Source: RHKX01 sp041393495
GTDB lineage: Bacteria; Actinomycetota; Thermoleophilia; Solirubrobacterales; 70-9
Assembly (NCBI GenBank): GCA_041393495.1
Contig: JAWKKA010000013.1
Location: forward strand, 1 to 64,000
Length of the DNA stretch: 64,000 nt
Direction: 5' to 3'
Within the stretch, counting starts at the first letter, position 1; every line of letters starts with the position of its first letter. Below, one piece after another: positions 24,953 to 36,200 of the stretch. The notes below the pieces were generated by a model that was not told the DNA's origin, searched no databases, and was given only the letters and a program-made list of their open reading frames with translations. Made by a program: the position numbers and the translations under genes.

Positions 24953-25915
24953 ATGAGCCGGGCCGGACTGCTCCTCGCCGTGGCGGCGGCCCTCGCCGCC
25001 GTGGCGAGCGGGTGCGGGTTCGGTCCCGGCGACGCGGCGGAGGGGCAGGTCGAGCTCCGGGTGACCCGCGAGTTCGGAGCGGTGCCGATGGTCACGGCGA
25101 CGCTCGAGGACCCGACCGAGTCCGACACCGTCGCGCGGGTGCTCGATGCGAACGCCGACATCGAGACCTCCTACGGCGGCAACTTCGTCGATTCGATCGA
25201 TGGCTACTCCGGCAGCGCCGCGGGCGGCGGGGCGGAGGACTGGTTCTTCTTCGTCAACGGCTACTTCTCCGACGTCGGGGCCGGCGAGGCCCGGGTCCGC
25301 CCCGGCGACCGGATCTGGTGGGACTACCGGTACTGGTCGGCCGCCTACCGGGTGCCGGCGGTGGTCGGTTCCTGGCCGGAGCCGTTCCTGCACGGCTACG
25401 ACGGCGAGCGACCGGCGACGATCGTCGAGTGCCTGACCGACCGTGAGCCGTGCGCGCGGGTGGTCGCGGCGCTCGCCGCCGAGGGCGTCGAGCCGCGCCT
25501 CGTCGCGAGCCGCCGACCCGTGCCGCACCCCGACGAGCTCCGGGTTCTCGTCGGTCCCTGGAGGACGCTGCGCTCCGACCCCACCGCCCGGCAGATCGAG
25601 GACGGCCCCGGGGCCAGCGGCGTCTACGCGACCTTCGAGCGCTGCGACGGCGGCTTCGCGCTCACACCCGCCGACGACCATGGGCGGCCGGCGGAGCGGC
25701 TCGCCGGGGCCGGCTTGATCGCCGCCGTCCGCGACGGAGAGGAGCAGCCGACCTGGGTCGTGACCGGAACCCGCGAGGCGGCCGTCGGCGACGCCGCGGC
25801 AGCGCTGGGCAGCGACGCCCTCCGCGATCGCTACGCCGTGGCGGTCAGCGGCGCCGAAGCGAGCGCGTTGCCGGCCGCGACCGGCGCCGGGAGCGGGACG
25901 GAGTCGTGCCGATGA
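24953..25915 (+). CDS. DUF4430 lipoprotein (transcobalamin beta-like)
   Basis: A 320-residue lipoprotein: signal peptide LLLAVAAALAAVASGC with lipobox Cys21. Residues 33-128 match DUF4430 well (VELRVTREFG, SDTVARVLDANADIETSYGG, FVDSIDGYSG, DWFFFVNGYFSDVGAG, RPGDRIWWDY). Residues 130-320 form a second domain without a family I recognise. It overlaps the ECF T gene (ATGA). Proposed to be the membrane-tethered vitamin-binding partner of the transporter, by analogy with the transcobalamin beta-domain; direct binding is not shown. Confidence 0.82.
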   Translation: MSRAGLLLAVAAALAAVASGCGFGPGDAAEGQVELRVTREFGAVPMVTATLEDPTESDTVARVLDANADIETSYGGNFVDSIDGYSGSAAGGGAEDWFFFVNGYFSDVGAGEARVRPGDRIWWDYRYWSAAYRVPAVVGSWPEPFLHGYDGERPATIVECLTDREPCARVVAALAAEGVEPRLVASRRPVPHPDELRVLVGPWRTLRSDPTARQIEDGPGASGVYATFERCDGGFALTPADDHGRPAERLAGAGLIAAVRDGEEQPTWVVTGTREAAVGDAAAALGSDALRDRYAVAVSGAEASALPAATGAGSGTESCR

Positions 25916-26805
25916 GGCCCGTGCTCGCCTACGCGCCCCGCCCGGGCCCGCTCGGCGTGGCGCGGCCCTGGATCGTGGCCGCCTACCTGGCGCCGCTCGC
26001 GATCGTCGCCTTCACGATCGCCAACCCGCTGCTCCTGATCGCCGCCGGCACGACCGCGGCGGCGGCCGGGGCCCTCTCGGCGGCGGGGCCGAGCATCGCC
26101 CGGCCGCTCCGCTGGTCGGCAAGCCTGGCGGCGATGGTCGTGGCCGTCAACGCGATCGCCTCCCAGCGCGGCGCGACGATCCTCCTCCGCGGCTTCGAGC
26201 TGCCCGTCGTCGGGCGGATCGACGTCACGCTCGAGGCGCTCGCCGAGGGCGCGGTGCTCGCCCTCCGCATCATCGTCGCGCTCACGGTCTTCGCGGTCTG
26301 GTCGGCGTGCGTCGACCCCGACCGGGTGCTGCGGGCGATCCGCCCGGTCGCGGCGCGCTCGGCGCTCACCGCGACCCTGGTCAGCCGGCTCGTGCCGATC
26401 GCCGCCGCCGACGGGACGCGGATGGCGGAGGCGGGTCGGCTCCGCGGCCCCGCCGCCGCCCCGGTCGGCAGGGTGGCGCTGACGCGGCGGCTCGTCGCCG
26501 GCTCGCTCGACCGCTCGGTCGATATCGCGGCGACGCTCGAGCTGCGCGGCTATGGCCTCGGAATCCGCTCGCGGCGGCCGCGCCACCGGCGTGAGCCGGG
26601 CGAGGTCGGGCTCCTCGGCGCCGGGGCGACGGGCCTCGCCCTCGTCACCTCCGCGGCAGCCGCCGGCTCCACCGGGTTCGATGCCTACCCGCGGATCGCG
26701 ATCGACCTCGGCCCGGCGACGATCGGGCTCGCGCTCGCGATCCCGGTCGTGATGCTCGCCCCGCTGCTGGCGGCCTGGAGGCGAAGGAGGACCGCCGGTG
26801 GTTGA
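25912..26805 (+). CDS. ecfT: ECF transporter T component (CbiQ/EcfT-like)
   Basis: A 297-residue membrane coupling protein. Hydrophobic helices include VARPWIVAAYLAPLAIVAFTI and VLALRIIVALTVFAVW. The cytoplasmic coupling helices with Arg-Gly motifs that touch the ATPases are visible as EAGRLRGPAAAP and LELRGYGLGIR. It links the ATPase pair to the vitamin-binding S component. It overlaps the downstream ATPase gene by 8 bp and the upstream lipoprotein by 4 bp. Confidence 0.88.
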   Translation: MRPVLAYAPRPGPLGVARPWIVAAYLAPLAIVAFTIANPLLLIAAGTTAAAAGALSAAGPSIARPLRWSASLAAMVVAVNAIASQRGATILLRGFELPVVGRIDVTLEALAEGAVLALRIIVALTVFAVWSACVDPDRVLRAIRPVAARSALTATLVSRLVPIAAADGTRMAEAGRLRGPAAAPVGRVALTRRLVAGSLDRSVDIAATLELRGYGLGIRSRRPRHRREPGEVGLLGAGATGLALVTSAAAAGSTGFDAYPRIAIDLGPATIGLALAIPVVMLAPLLAAWRRRRTAGG

Positions 26806-28426
26806 GCCCGCCCTCGTGATCGAGGCCCTCGAGTACCGCTATCCGGGAGCCGTGACGAACGCCCTCGACGGGATCGACCTCCGCCTCGAGCCGGGGGAGC
26901 TCGCCGTCCTCGCCGGCCGCTCGGGGTCCGGCAAGAGCACGCTGCTGCGGGCGGCGTGCGGGCTCGTCCCCCACTTCCACGGGGGCGAGGTCGCCGGGGC
27001 GGTCACGGTCGGCGGGCGATCGACCCGCGACGCCGGCCCGGCCGAGCTCGCGAGGTCGGTGGGCTTCGTCGCCCAGGAGCCGGAGACGCAGGTCGTCTCG
27101 ACGACCGTCCGGGCGGAGCTCGAGCTGCCGCTCGAGCTTCGCGGCGCCGGGCCGGTCGAGATCGCGCGGGCGGTCGAGGAGACCGCGCTCGCGCTGGCGA
27201 TCGAGCCGCTGCTGGGCCGGACGACCGACTCGTTGTCCGGCGGCGAGCTGCAGCGTGTCGCGCTCGGCGCGGCGCTCGTCACCGGGCCGCCGCTGCTCCT
27301 GCTCGACGAGCCCACCTCGCAGCTCGACCCGGTCGCCGGAGATGAGCTGATCGCGCTGCTCCGGCGGCTCAACGAGGAATGGGGGGTGACCGTCCTGCTC
27401 GGCGAGCACCGGCTCGAGCGCTGCCTCGCCGCCGCCGACCGCGTGGTCGCCATCGATCGCGGCCGGCTTCTCTACGACGGTCCCCCGGAGGCGTTCGGCC
27501 GTGCCGCGCTCGGTGCGGCGCCGGAGCTGGCGACACCCGTCACCCGGCTCTTTCAGCTCGCCGGCATCGACGCGAGCCCGGTCACCGTCAAGGAGGCGCG
27601 TGCCCGGCTTCGGGCCGGCGCCGGGCCGGCGCCGGCGCCGGTACCGCGGCCCGCCGAGACCCAGCGCCCGTCTCGGCGCGCGAGCGGGAGCGCGCTCAGC
27701 TGCCGTCGGCTCCGGGTCGAGCTCCGCGGAGAGGCGGGCCCGCGAGCGGTCCTGCGCGGGCTCGACCTCGACGTCGATCCCGGGGAGCGGGTCGCCCTGA
27801 TGGGCCCCAACGGCGCCGGCAAGACGACGCTGCTGCGGACCGCGGCGGGGGTCCTCGCGGCGGCGGGCGGCTCGATCGCGGTACCGGACGGCGCCGCGAT
27901 GCTCGGCCAGCGTCCCGACGACTACTTCGTCCGCGAGCGGGTCGACGAGGAGCTTCCCGGCAGCGCGGGGCGGGCGGCGCTGGCGGCCGTCGGACTCGAC
28001 GTTCCCGGCTCCGCCGACCCACGCGACCTCTCCGGCGGCGAGCGACAGCGCCTGGCGCTTGCGATCGCGATGGCCGGGCGCGGCGCCGGCGGCGAGCCGA
28101 GCGGGCTCGTCTGCCTGGACGAGCCGACCCGCGGGCTCGATCGTGCCCGCAAGGACGACCTCGCCGGCTGGATCGCGGAGCTTGCCGGCCGCGGCGCCGG
28201 GCTGCTGGTGGCGACCCATGACGTCGAGTTCGCAGCCCGGTTCGCCAGCCGCGTCGTGTTGCTCGCGCGCGGCCGGGCGATCGCCGACGGGTCGCCGCTC
28301 GAGGTCCTCGGCGGCGGCTGGTACTTCGCGACGGAGACCGCGCGCGTCACCGGCGGGCGCGCGATCACGCCCGAGCAGGGGGCGGGGCTGCTCGCCCCCG
28401 ACGTGCTCGCCCGGGAGGGCCGATGA
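26798..28426 (+). CDS. ECF transporter ATPase, two ABC domains in one chain
   Basis: A 542-residue fusion of the EcfA1 and EcfA2 type subunits. Domain 1: Walker A GRSGSGKST (about residue 42), LSGGELQRV, LLLLDEPTSQLD. A Pro/Ala-rich linker near residues 270-295 separates it from domain 2: Walker A GPNGAGKTT, LSGGERQRL, VCLDEPTRGLD, THDVEF. GTG start, 8-bp overlap with ecfT and ATGA overlap with the next gene. It powers the S-component fusion encoded downstream. Confidence 0.92.
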   Translation: MVEPALVIEALEYRYPGAVTNALDGIDLRLEPGELAVLAGRSGSGKSTLLRAACGLVPHFHGGEVAGAVTVGGRSTRDAGPAELARSVGFVAQEPETQVVSTTVRAELELPLELRGAGPVEIARAVEETALALAIEPLLGRTTDSLSGGELQRVALGAALVTGPPLLLLDEPTSQLDPVAGDELIALLRRLNEEWGVTVLLGEHRLERCLAAADRVVAIDRGRLLYDGPPEAFGRAALGAAPELATPVTRLFQLAGIDASPVTVKEARARLRAGAGPAPAPVPRPAETQRPSRRASGSALSCRRLRVELRGEAGPRAVLRGLDLDVDPGERVALMGPNGAGKTTLLRTAAGVLAAAGGSIAVPDGAAMLGQRPDDYFVRERVDEELPGSAGRAALAAVGLDVPGSADPRDLSGGERQRLALAIAMAGRGAGGEPSGLVCLDEPTRGLDRARKDDLAGWIAELAGRGAGLLVATHDVEFAARFASRVVLLARGRAIADGSPLEVLGGGWYFATETARVTGGRAITPEQGAGLLAPDVLAREGR

Positions 28427-30389
28427 GCTGGCAGGCGGCGGCGCTGGCGATCCTCGCGATCGCGATCGCCGGCGGTTTCGCATGGTTCGAGCGCTCCCGC
28501 CCCTCGGCGCGGATCGTCGCCGCGGTCGCCGCCCTCGCCGCCCTCGCCGTTGCCGGCCGCGTCGCGCTCGCGCCGATCCCGAACCTCGTCGCGACGACCG
28601 ACGTCACGCTGCTGGCCGGCTACGCGCTCGGCGCCGGCCCCGGATTCGCGGTCGGCGCGATCGCCGGATTGGTTTCGAACTTCTGGCTCGGTCAGGGCCC
28701 GTGGACGCCGTGGCAGATGGCCGGTTGGGGTCTGGTCGGGATCGGCGGGGCGCTGCTGGCGCGCCTCACCGGCCGCCGCCTCGGCCGCCTCGGGCTGGCG
28801 GTCGTCGCCGCGCTCGCGGGCCTCGCCTACGGCGCGCTCCTCGACCTCTCGGTGATGGTCAGCTACGGCGGCGAGCAGTCGCTCGACCGCTATCTGGCGC
28901 TCTCGGCGCGCGGGATACCGTTCAATGTCGTCCATGCAGCGGGTAACTTCACGTTGATGCTCGCCGCCGGCCCGGCACTCGTCCGCATGCTCGACCGCTA
29001 CCGCGGCCGGTTCGACTTCGCATGGCGCGACCGGCCGACCGGCCGGATCGCCGCCTGCCTCGCCCTCGCCCTCGCCGTCGCGCTGCCGATGCTGGCGCCC
29101 GCCGACGCTCCCGCCCGCGGTGGCGGGGCGGCGGCGCAGAAGTGGCTGCGCGGCGCGCAGAACCGGAACGGCGGCTTCGGGACCGAACCGGGATCGGAAG
29201 CGAGCGCCGGGATGACCGGGTGGGCGATGCTCGGCCTCGAGGCGGCCGGCGTCAACCCTCTCGACGTCCGCCGCGCCGGCAACACACCGGTCGGATATCT
29301 GCGCCGGAACGCCACCGAGATCACCTCGACCGGGGATCTCGAGCGGACGATCATCGCGCTCGTCGGCGCCGGAATCGATCCCCGCGACTTCGCCGGCCGC
29401 GACCTCGTCGGCGAGCTCCGCGACCGGCGCAACCGCGACGGCTCCTACCAGCAGCAGGTGAACCTGACCGCCTACGCGATCCTCGCCCTGCGCGCCGCGA
29501 AGGTCGATCGCTCGAAGCTCGGCAAGTCGTCGAAGTGGCTGCGCAAGGTCCAGAACGGGAACGGTGGCTGGGGCTCGGTGGCCGGCGCCGGCAGCGAGCC
29601 TGACAGCACCGGGGCGGTGATGCAGGCGCTCGCGGTCGCGCCCGGTGGAACCCCGCAGACGAAGGCGGCCGTCAAGTGGCTGCGCTCTTCCCAGCACGGG
29701 ACCGGCGGCTGGTCGCTGGTCAGGGGATCGTCGTCGAACACGCAGTCGACGGCGTGGGCCGTCCAGGGCCTCGTCGCCGCCGGCAAGGACCCGGGCAGGT
29801 TCAGGCCGAAGGGGACGAGTCCCTTCGGCTACCTGAAGAAGCGGCAGCGCGCCGACGGCCACTACGAGTACTCGAGCGCGAGCGACCAGACGCCGGTCTG
29901 GGTGACCGCGCAGGGCCTCGCCGCCGCCTACGGGACCGAGTTCCCGATCGCCGCCGTGAAGCGCGCGCCGAAGCCCGACGGGCAGGAGAGCCCCGGTGGC
30001 GGCTACGACTCGAGCGGCGGCTACGACGGATACGGGGGCTACGGCGGGTCGAGCGACTACGGCTACGGCGGCTACGACGGATACGGCGGCTTCGGCGGAG
30101 GCGGCGGCTTCGGCGGAGGCGGCGGATCGGGCGGCGGCCCGGCCGGGGGCGGCGGCAAGGACCGCGGGACATCGCCCGGTGGCGGCCCGGTCACCGAGTC
30201 CGAGGCCGTGACGGCGAGCGGTGCGGGACGGCAGCGGATCCCCGCGAACCCGGGGGGCGGCGAGGCGACCACCGCGACCGACGGCGACGACGATTTCCAG
30301 GCGCCCTCGACCCCGGTCCTGCTCGGCGGCCTCGGCGGCCTGACGGCGCTGCTCGGCGCCGGCTTCATCTGGTTCAGCCGTCGGCTGCC

Positions 30390-30393
<4 letters not shown>
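28423..30393 (+). CDS. ECF S component fused to a transcobalamin-alpha/terpene-cyclase-like repeat domain
   Basis: A 656-residue membrane protein. Residues 1-225 hold about six hydrophobic helices of an ECF substrate-binding S component (GYALGAGPGFAVGAIAGLVS, YLALSARGIPFNVVHAAGN). Residues 236-505 carry five repeats of the prenyltransferase/squalene-cyclase type (WLRGAQNRNGGFG, DRRNRDGSYQ, WLRKVQNGNGGWG, WLRSSQHGTGGWS, YLKKRQRADGHY), the same helical toroid class as the transcobalamin alpha-domain. Residues 525-580 are a Gly/Tyr-rich stalk, and 631-656 a membrane anchor with basic end (WFSRRLP). Catalytic DxDD of cyclases is absent. Proposed B12-capture and transfer protein. Confidence 0.85.
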
Positions 30394-32108
<1,715 letters not shown>

Positions 32109-32164
32109 GCGGCCCCGGCAGCGACGGGGCTGCCCGGGCGGCTGCCGATATCCTTCGCCGCCGC

Positions 32165-33487
32165 ATGGCCTCGACGCTCGAACAGCAGCACCTCGCCGAC
32201 CTCCACCGCCGCGCCGCCGAGCTCGGCGTCGAGCGGTATCGGACGCTGACCCGCGAGGAGCTGGCGGCGGCGATCCTCGAGCGCGATCCCGACGCCGCCG
32301 CCGGCCTCGCGGAGCCGCGCAGGGAGGACGCGGAGCCGGAGGAGCGGCGCGGACGGCGCCGGCACCGGCGTGCCGGCGCGGGCGAGGAGGAAGCCGCCGC
32401 GGGTGGGGAGGAGGAAGCGGGCGAGGGCGAGCCGGTCGTCGGCGTCCTCGACATCACCCCCCGGGGCCACGGCTTCATCAGGCTCGCCGGGCTCGAGTCG
32501 GATGCCGAGGACGTCTACGTCTCCCCTTCGCAGATTCGCCGCTGCGAGCTGCAGCGTGGCGACGAGGTCGCCGGGCCGGCGCGGCGGCCGCGCCGCGGCG
32601 AGCGCTATCCGGCGCTGATCCACGTCGACACGATCAACGGTGTCGCCCCGGGCGAGGAGCGGATCCGGCTCGGCGACGCGACGCCGGTCCACCCGAGTCG
32701 TCGCATCGACCTGACCCCGGGCCCCGACGCCACCCCCGAGGAGGCCATCCTCCTGCGCGCGGTCGATCTGATGATGCCGCTCGCCCACGGCCAACGGGTC
32801 CTCGTCAACGCCCGTCCCGGGTCCGGTCGAACGACGCTGCTCCGCGCGCTCGCCAAGGCGATCGCCCGCACCGAGGGCATCGAGCTCGTCGTCCTGCTGA
32901 TCGACGAGCGGCCGGAGGAGGTCGCGGCCTGGCGGGCGGCGGCGCCCGGCGCCGACCTGGCCGTCGCGACCGCCGAGATGCGCTCGGGCGAGCAGCTCCG
33001 TCTCGTCGAGCTCGCGTTCGGGCGCGCCAGTCGCAAGGCCGAGGCCGGGGCGGACGTCGTCCTCCTCGTCGATTCGATCTCGCGGATCGCCGTCGCCGCC
33101 GACGATCCCGGCCGGGTCAAGCCGATATTCGGCGCCGGTCGCGAAACCGCCGAGGAGGAGACCGGGTCGCTGACCGTCGTCGCGACCACGCTCGGTGACC
33201 GGGGCGAGGACCAGGGCGGCGTCGAGCGGATCCTCGAGACGACCGAGAACGTCCTGATCGTCCTCGATCCGGACCTCGCTGCCCGCGGCGTCTATCCGGC
33301 GATCGACTTCAACGCGTCGCGGATCGCCGGCGAGGAGCACGTCCGCGGCGGGCACGAGCTCGCGGCGGCCCGCAAGCTCCGCGCCGAGCTCGGCTCGCTG
33401 AGCACCGAGTTCGCGTCGGCCGAGGTCCGGCGGCTGATCGAGACGTTCCCGGACAACGCCGCCGCCCTCGGCTCGATCCGCGCGTAG
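32165..33487 (+). CDS. Divergent transcription termination factor Rho-like protein
   Basis: A 440-residue Rho-family protein. An acidic/basic linker (residues 50-90) precedes the RNA-binding domain (DITPRGHGFIRL, DVYVSPSQIRRCEL). The ATPase domain has LIDERPEEVAAW, VVLLVDSISRIA and KPIFGAGR. The P-loop is NARPGSGRTTLL: the invariant lysine is Arg222 (codon CGA). The usual SGTRKEE arginine-finger region reads ASRIAGEE, and the GTGN R-loop reads LETTEN. The changes suggest weakened or absent ATP hydrolysis. It may be an extra Rho paralogue; the housekeeping Rho would lie elsewhere. Confidence 0.85.
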   Translation: MASTLEQQHLADLHRRAAELGVERYRTLTREELAAAILERDPDAAAGLAEPRREDAEPEERRGRRRHRRAGAGEEEAAAGGEEEAGEGEPVVGVLDITPRGHGFIRLAGLESDAEDVYVSPSQIRRCELQRGDEVAGPARRPRRGERYPALIHVDTINGVAPGEERIRLGDATPVHPSRRIDLTPGPDATPEEAILLRAVDLMMPLAHGQRVLVNARPGSGRTTLLRALAKAIARTEGIELVVLLIDERPEEVAAWRAAAPGADLAVATAEMRSGEQLRLVELAFGRASRKAEAGADVVLLVDSISRIAVAADDPGRVKPIFGAGRETAEEETGSLTVVATTLGDRGEDQGGVERILETTENVLIVLDPDLAARGVYPAIDFNASRIAGEEHVRGGHELAAARKLRAELGSLSTEFASAEVRRLIETFPDNAAALGSIRA

Positions 33488-33492
33488 AGCCG

Positions 33493-33831
33493 TTGGCTCT
33501 GGTCGTCGGCTTCGTCCTCTTCGCGATCCTCGACCCGCCGCTGGGCGTGATCGCGCTCGCCGTCGGGGCGGTGCTCGAGGTCGGCGAGGCGATCTTCTGG
33601 ACGCGCTACCTGAAGCGGATCAGGGTGCAGACCGGAGTCGAGGCCCTGATCGGGGAGCGCGCCGAGACGATCGAGCCCTGCGAGCCGCGCGGGAAGGTCA
33701 GGCTCCGCGGCGAGATCTGGGATGCCGTCTGCGAGCCCGGCGCCGGCGTCGGCGAGTCGGTCCGGATCGTCGCCGTCGACGGGCTGACGCTGACGGTCGA
33801 GCCGCGCGACCGCGACGATCAGCGGCGGTAG
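33493..33831 (+). CDS. NfeD-like membrane protein
   Basis: A 112-residue protein: two hydrophobic helices (LVVGFVLFAILDPPLGVIALAVG) and a C-terminal OB-fold-like beta domain (ALIGERAETIEPCEPRGKVRLRGEIWDAVCEPG, ending TLTVEPRD) as in NfeD. NfeD proteins act with membrane proteases or stomatins. No stomatin gene is nearby. The start is TTG 33493, 5 bp after the rho-like stop. It overlaps the hypothetical gene on the other strand by 13 bp. Confidence 0.75.
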   Translation: MALVVGFVLFAILDPPLGVIALAVGAVLEVGEAIFWTRYLKRIRVQTGVEALIGERAETIEPCEPRGKVRLRGEIWDAVCEPGAGVGESVRIVAVDGLTLTVEPRDRDDQRR

Positions 33832-34283
33832 GCGAGGGCGCGCCAGGAGGGCTCGCGCGAGAGCTCGATCGGCTCCTGGTCGCGATCGGGCTGCACGTAG
33901 CCGAAGGTGTTCGTGCGCTCGTCGAAGACGATGTCCAGCTCGCCTTCCTTGACCCGCTGATCGAGCCAGGCGCCGCGGAAGACGAGGCGACGGATCCAGT
34001 GGACGAGGCTCTTGTGCGAGCCACCGACGAGCTCGAACCAGTGGGCGTTGATGTGCTCGCCGAGCGGTGAGGCGGAGTCGCGGATCTCGCCGTTGACGGC
34101 GAGCTCGACGAGGTCGTGAAGCTCCTCCGGCTCGAGCCCGGGAGAGGTGAAGTCGAGCTTCACGGCCGCCTGCTCGATCCGCTGTGAGAAGTCGGCCTCG
34201 TTGAACGAGAACCGGAGCTCCCCGTACTCGAGGACGTAGTCCGATCCCGATTCGTAGTTGCCTCTGCGCGTAGCTCTTTCCAT
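33819..34283 (-). CDS. Conserved hypothetical protein
   Basis: A 154-residue soluble protein that I do not recognise. It has an acidic N-terminal region (GNYESGSDYVLEYGELRFSF), a helical part (SQRIEQAAVKLDFTSPGLEP, EELHDLVELAVNGEIRDSAS) and the aromatic segment KSLVHWIRRLVFRGAWLDQR. No signal peptide or membrane segment is visible. ATG 34283 was chosen over a longer frame because the upstream extension is Arg/Pro-rich and overlaps the divergent spacer. It ends inside the NfeD-like gene on the opposite strand. Confidence 0.6.
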   Translation of the reverse strand: MERATRRGNYESGSDYVLEYGELRFSFNEADFSQRIEQAAVKLDFTSPGLEPEELHDLVELAVNGEIRDSASPLGEHINAHWFELVGGSHKSLVHWIRRLVFRGAWLDQRVKEGELDIVFDERTNTFGYVQPDRDQEPIELSREPSWRALAYRR

Positions 34284-34464
34284 CGTCTGCGGCCCGTTGG
34301 CGGGGGCTCCGCCGCTGGGGGGCCCATGTTCTCCGACGAGTCCCACGGCCGCCGCGCAGGGGGTGCCCGTGAACGCAGGCTTGCACCCATTGGCGCGGGC
34401 AGGAAAGCGCCGACCGGCGGCGACGGGGTAGGGGCGCCGACGACGCCCCCGGGGTCTCGGGGGC

Positions 34465-34797
34465 ATGGGCAACGGGCCACGTCGATTCCGCCGCATGCGC
34501 TACGCAGCCGTCGCCGGCGTCGTCGTCCCGGTCGCCCGCGGACCGCTCGCGCGGCTCCTCGGCCTCGCCCTGCTCGACCGCGATCGTGCCGGCCCGGGAC
34601 TCCTGATCCCACGCTGTCGCAGCATTCACACCCTCGCCATGCGGTTCCCGCTCGAGGTCGTCTTCCTCGACGAGGCCGGACGCGAGCTCCGCCGGATCGC
34701 CGCGTTGCCGCCCGGGCGGGCGGCGTTCGAAGGTCGCGCGGCGGCCGTCCTCGAGCTCCCTGCGACGCAGCGCCCGCCGCAGCCGCATGTCGGCTGA
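34465..34797 (+). CDS. DUF192 family protein
   Basis: A 110-residue DUF192 domain. The conserved pattern is clear: LLDRDRAGPGLLIPRCRSIHTLAMRF, then LEVVFLDEAGRELRRIAALPPGR and a final AAVLELPA. The family function is unknown. The ATG at 34465 was used; ATG 34495 (MRYAAV) is also possible. A 6-bp hairpin (GGGGCG, 7-nt loop, CGCCCC) occupies 34431-34449 just upstream. No signal peptide, although an amphipathic stretch precedes the domain. Confidence 0.85.
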   Translation: MGNGPRRFRRMRYAAVAGVVVPVARGPLARLLGLALLDRDRAGPGLLIPRCRSIHTLAMRFPLEVVFLDEAGRELRRIAALPPGRAAFEGRAAAVLELPATQRPPQPHVG

Positions 34798-34827
34798 CCG
34801 CGACCGCGGGGCTCACGCTGCCGTCGA

Positions 34828-36120
34828 TCAGACGTCGGGAAAGCCGATCCAGTGCTCGCCGGAGGGCGGCTCGCGGGTGCCGCCCGGAGCGATCCGCTCG
34901 AGCGCTCGGGTCTCGTCGGGGACCAGGGCGAGCAGCCAGGCGGCCATCGCCAGCGCCGAGCCGACGGCGAGTACCTCGACCGCGCCGACCGCGTTGGCGA
35001 GCGGCCCCGCGAGCAGGTAGCCGACGGGCAGCAGCCCGAGCGAGACCATCCAGTCGTAGGAGCTGACCCGCGACAGTCGATCGGGCGGGATCCGCTCGGC
35101 GAGCGCCGTCAGCCACCAGACGTCGAACAGGGCGAACCCGAACCCGCCGACGACCGCGGCCGGCAGGACGATCTCGAGCGGCGCGCCGAGCGCGTAGGCG
35201 ACGGCCATCGGGCACCAGATCGCCCCGAGGACGAGGCCGACCCGCATCGGGTGCAGCGGGCGCCAACGGATCCCGACGATCGAGCCGATTATCGTGCCGG
35301 CGCCGAGCGCGGCGGTGACGATCCCGTAGACGTCGGTGCCGCCGTAGTTCTCCTCGGCGACCACGGGCCCGAGCACGAACCACGGCGCCAGGCCGAAGAA
35401 GACGAGGGCGCAGGCGGCGATCAGGACCGCCCAGACCCAGGCCCGCGCACGTACCTCCTCGTAGCCGACCCGGAGCTGAGCTCGGAGCGTCTCGCCCTCC
35501 GCGCTCGCTGCCGCCTCGGCCCCGGCGGCGGAGTCGCGCCGTCGCGGGCTCATCCGAATCAGCAGGGCGGCGCTGACCACGAAGGTCGCGGCGTCGACCG
35601 CGAAGGCCTCGCCGGCGCCGACGCCGAGGACCAGCGCCGTCGCGAGCGCCGGCCCGACGAACTCGCAGACGTTGTTCGACATCCCGACGAGCGCGTTCGC
35701 CTCCTGGATCTCGGCCTCGGGAACGGTCTGCGGAATCACCGCCGTAGACGCCGGCCGAAAGAACGCCTCGGCCGAGCCGAACAGCGCCTCGATCGCGACC
35801 ACCTGCCAGATCTCGACCTCGCCGGCGACGATCAGCGCCGCCAGCGTTCCGTGCAGCGCGAAGCGGATCAGGTCGGTGGCGACCATCAGCCGGTGGCGCG
35901 GCACCCGGTCGGCCCAGACCCCGCCGATCAGCATGAAGCCGACGAGCGGGATCGCGTGCGCGGCGAGGACGAAACCGAGGTCGGTCGCCTCGCCGGTCAG
36001 GTCGATCACGAACAGAGCCAGGGCGACGGTCACGATCCGGTCGCCGAGCACGCTCGCGAGCCCGGCCAGCCAGAGCAGCCGGAAGTCGCGATGCCTGAGC
36101 ACTGAGAAGAGCCGCGCCAC
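34828..36120 (-). CDS. MFS transporter (EntS-like efflux)
   Basis: A 430-residue major facilitator protein with 12 hydrophobic segments. It begins with the family start HRDFRLLWLAGLASVLGDRI and has motif A as GGVWADRVPRHRLMVATDLI after helix 2. Conserved EALFGSAEAFFRPA and NALVGMSNNVCEF lie in helices 4-5. The C-terminal half repeats the fold. Substrate unknown; members of this branch export siderophores or drugs. It is divergent from the response regulator operon. Confidence 0.85.
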   Translation of the reverse strand: MARLFSVLRHRDFRLLWLAGLASVLGDRIVTVALALFVIDLTGEATDLGFVLAAHAIPLVGFMLIGGVWADRVPRHRLMVATDLIRFALHGTLAALIVAGEVEIWQVVAIEALFGSAEAFFRPASTAVIPQTVPEAEIQEANALVGMSNNVCEFVGPALATALVLGVGAGEAFAVDAATFVVSAALLIRMSPRRRDSAAGAEAAASAEGETLRAQLRVGYEEVRARAWVWAVLIAACALVFFGLAPWFVLGPVVAEENYGGTDVYGIVTAALGAGTIIGSIVGIRWRPLHPMRVGLVLGAIWCPMAVAYALGAPLEIVLPAAVVGGFGFALFDVWWLTALAERIPPDRLSRVSSYDWMVSLGLLPVGYLLAGPLANAVGAVEVLAVGSALAMAAWLLALVPDETRALERIAPGGTREPPSGEHWIGFPDV

Positions 36121-36200
36121 GGCCCTGATTCTCAGCAGGGATCAGCGCGGCGCGCCGCGCGGGGGGGCGGGTGGCTCCCGGCCGGGCTTTACCGGGCGTG

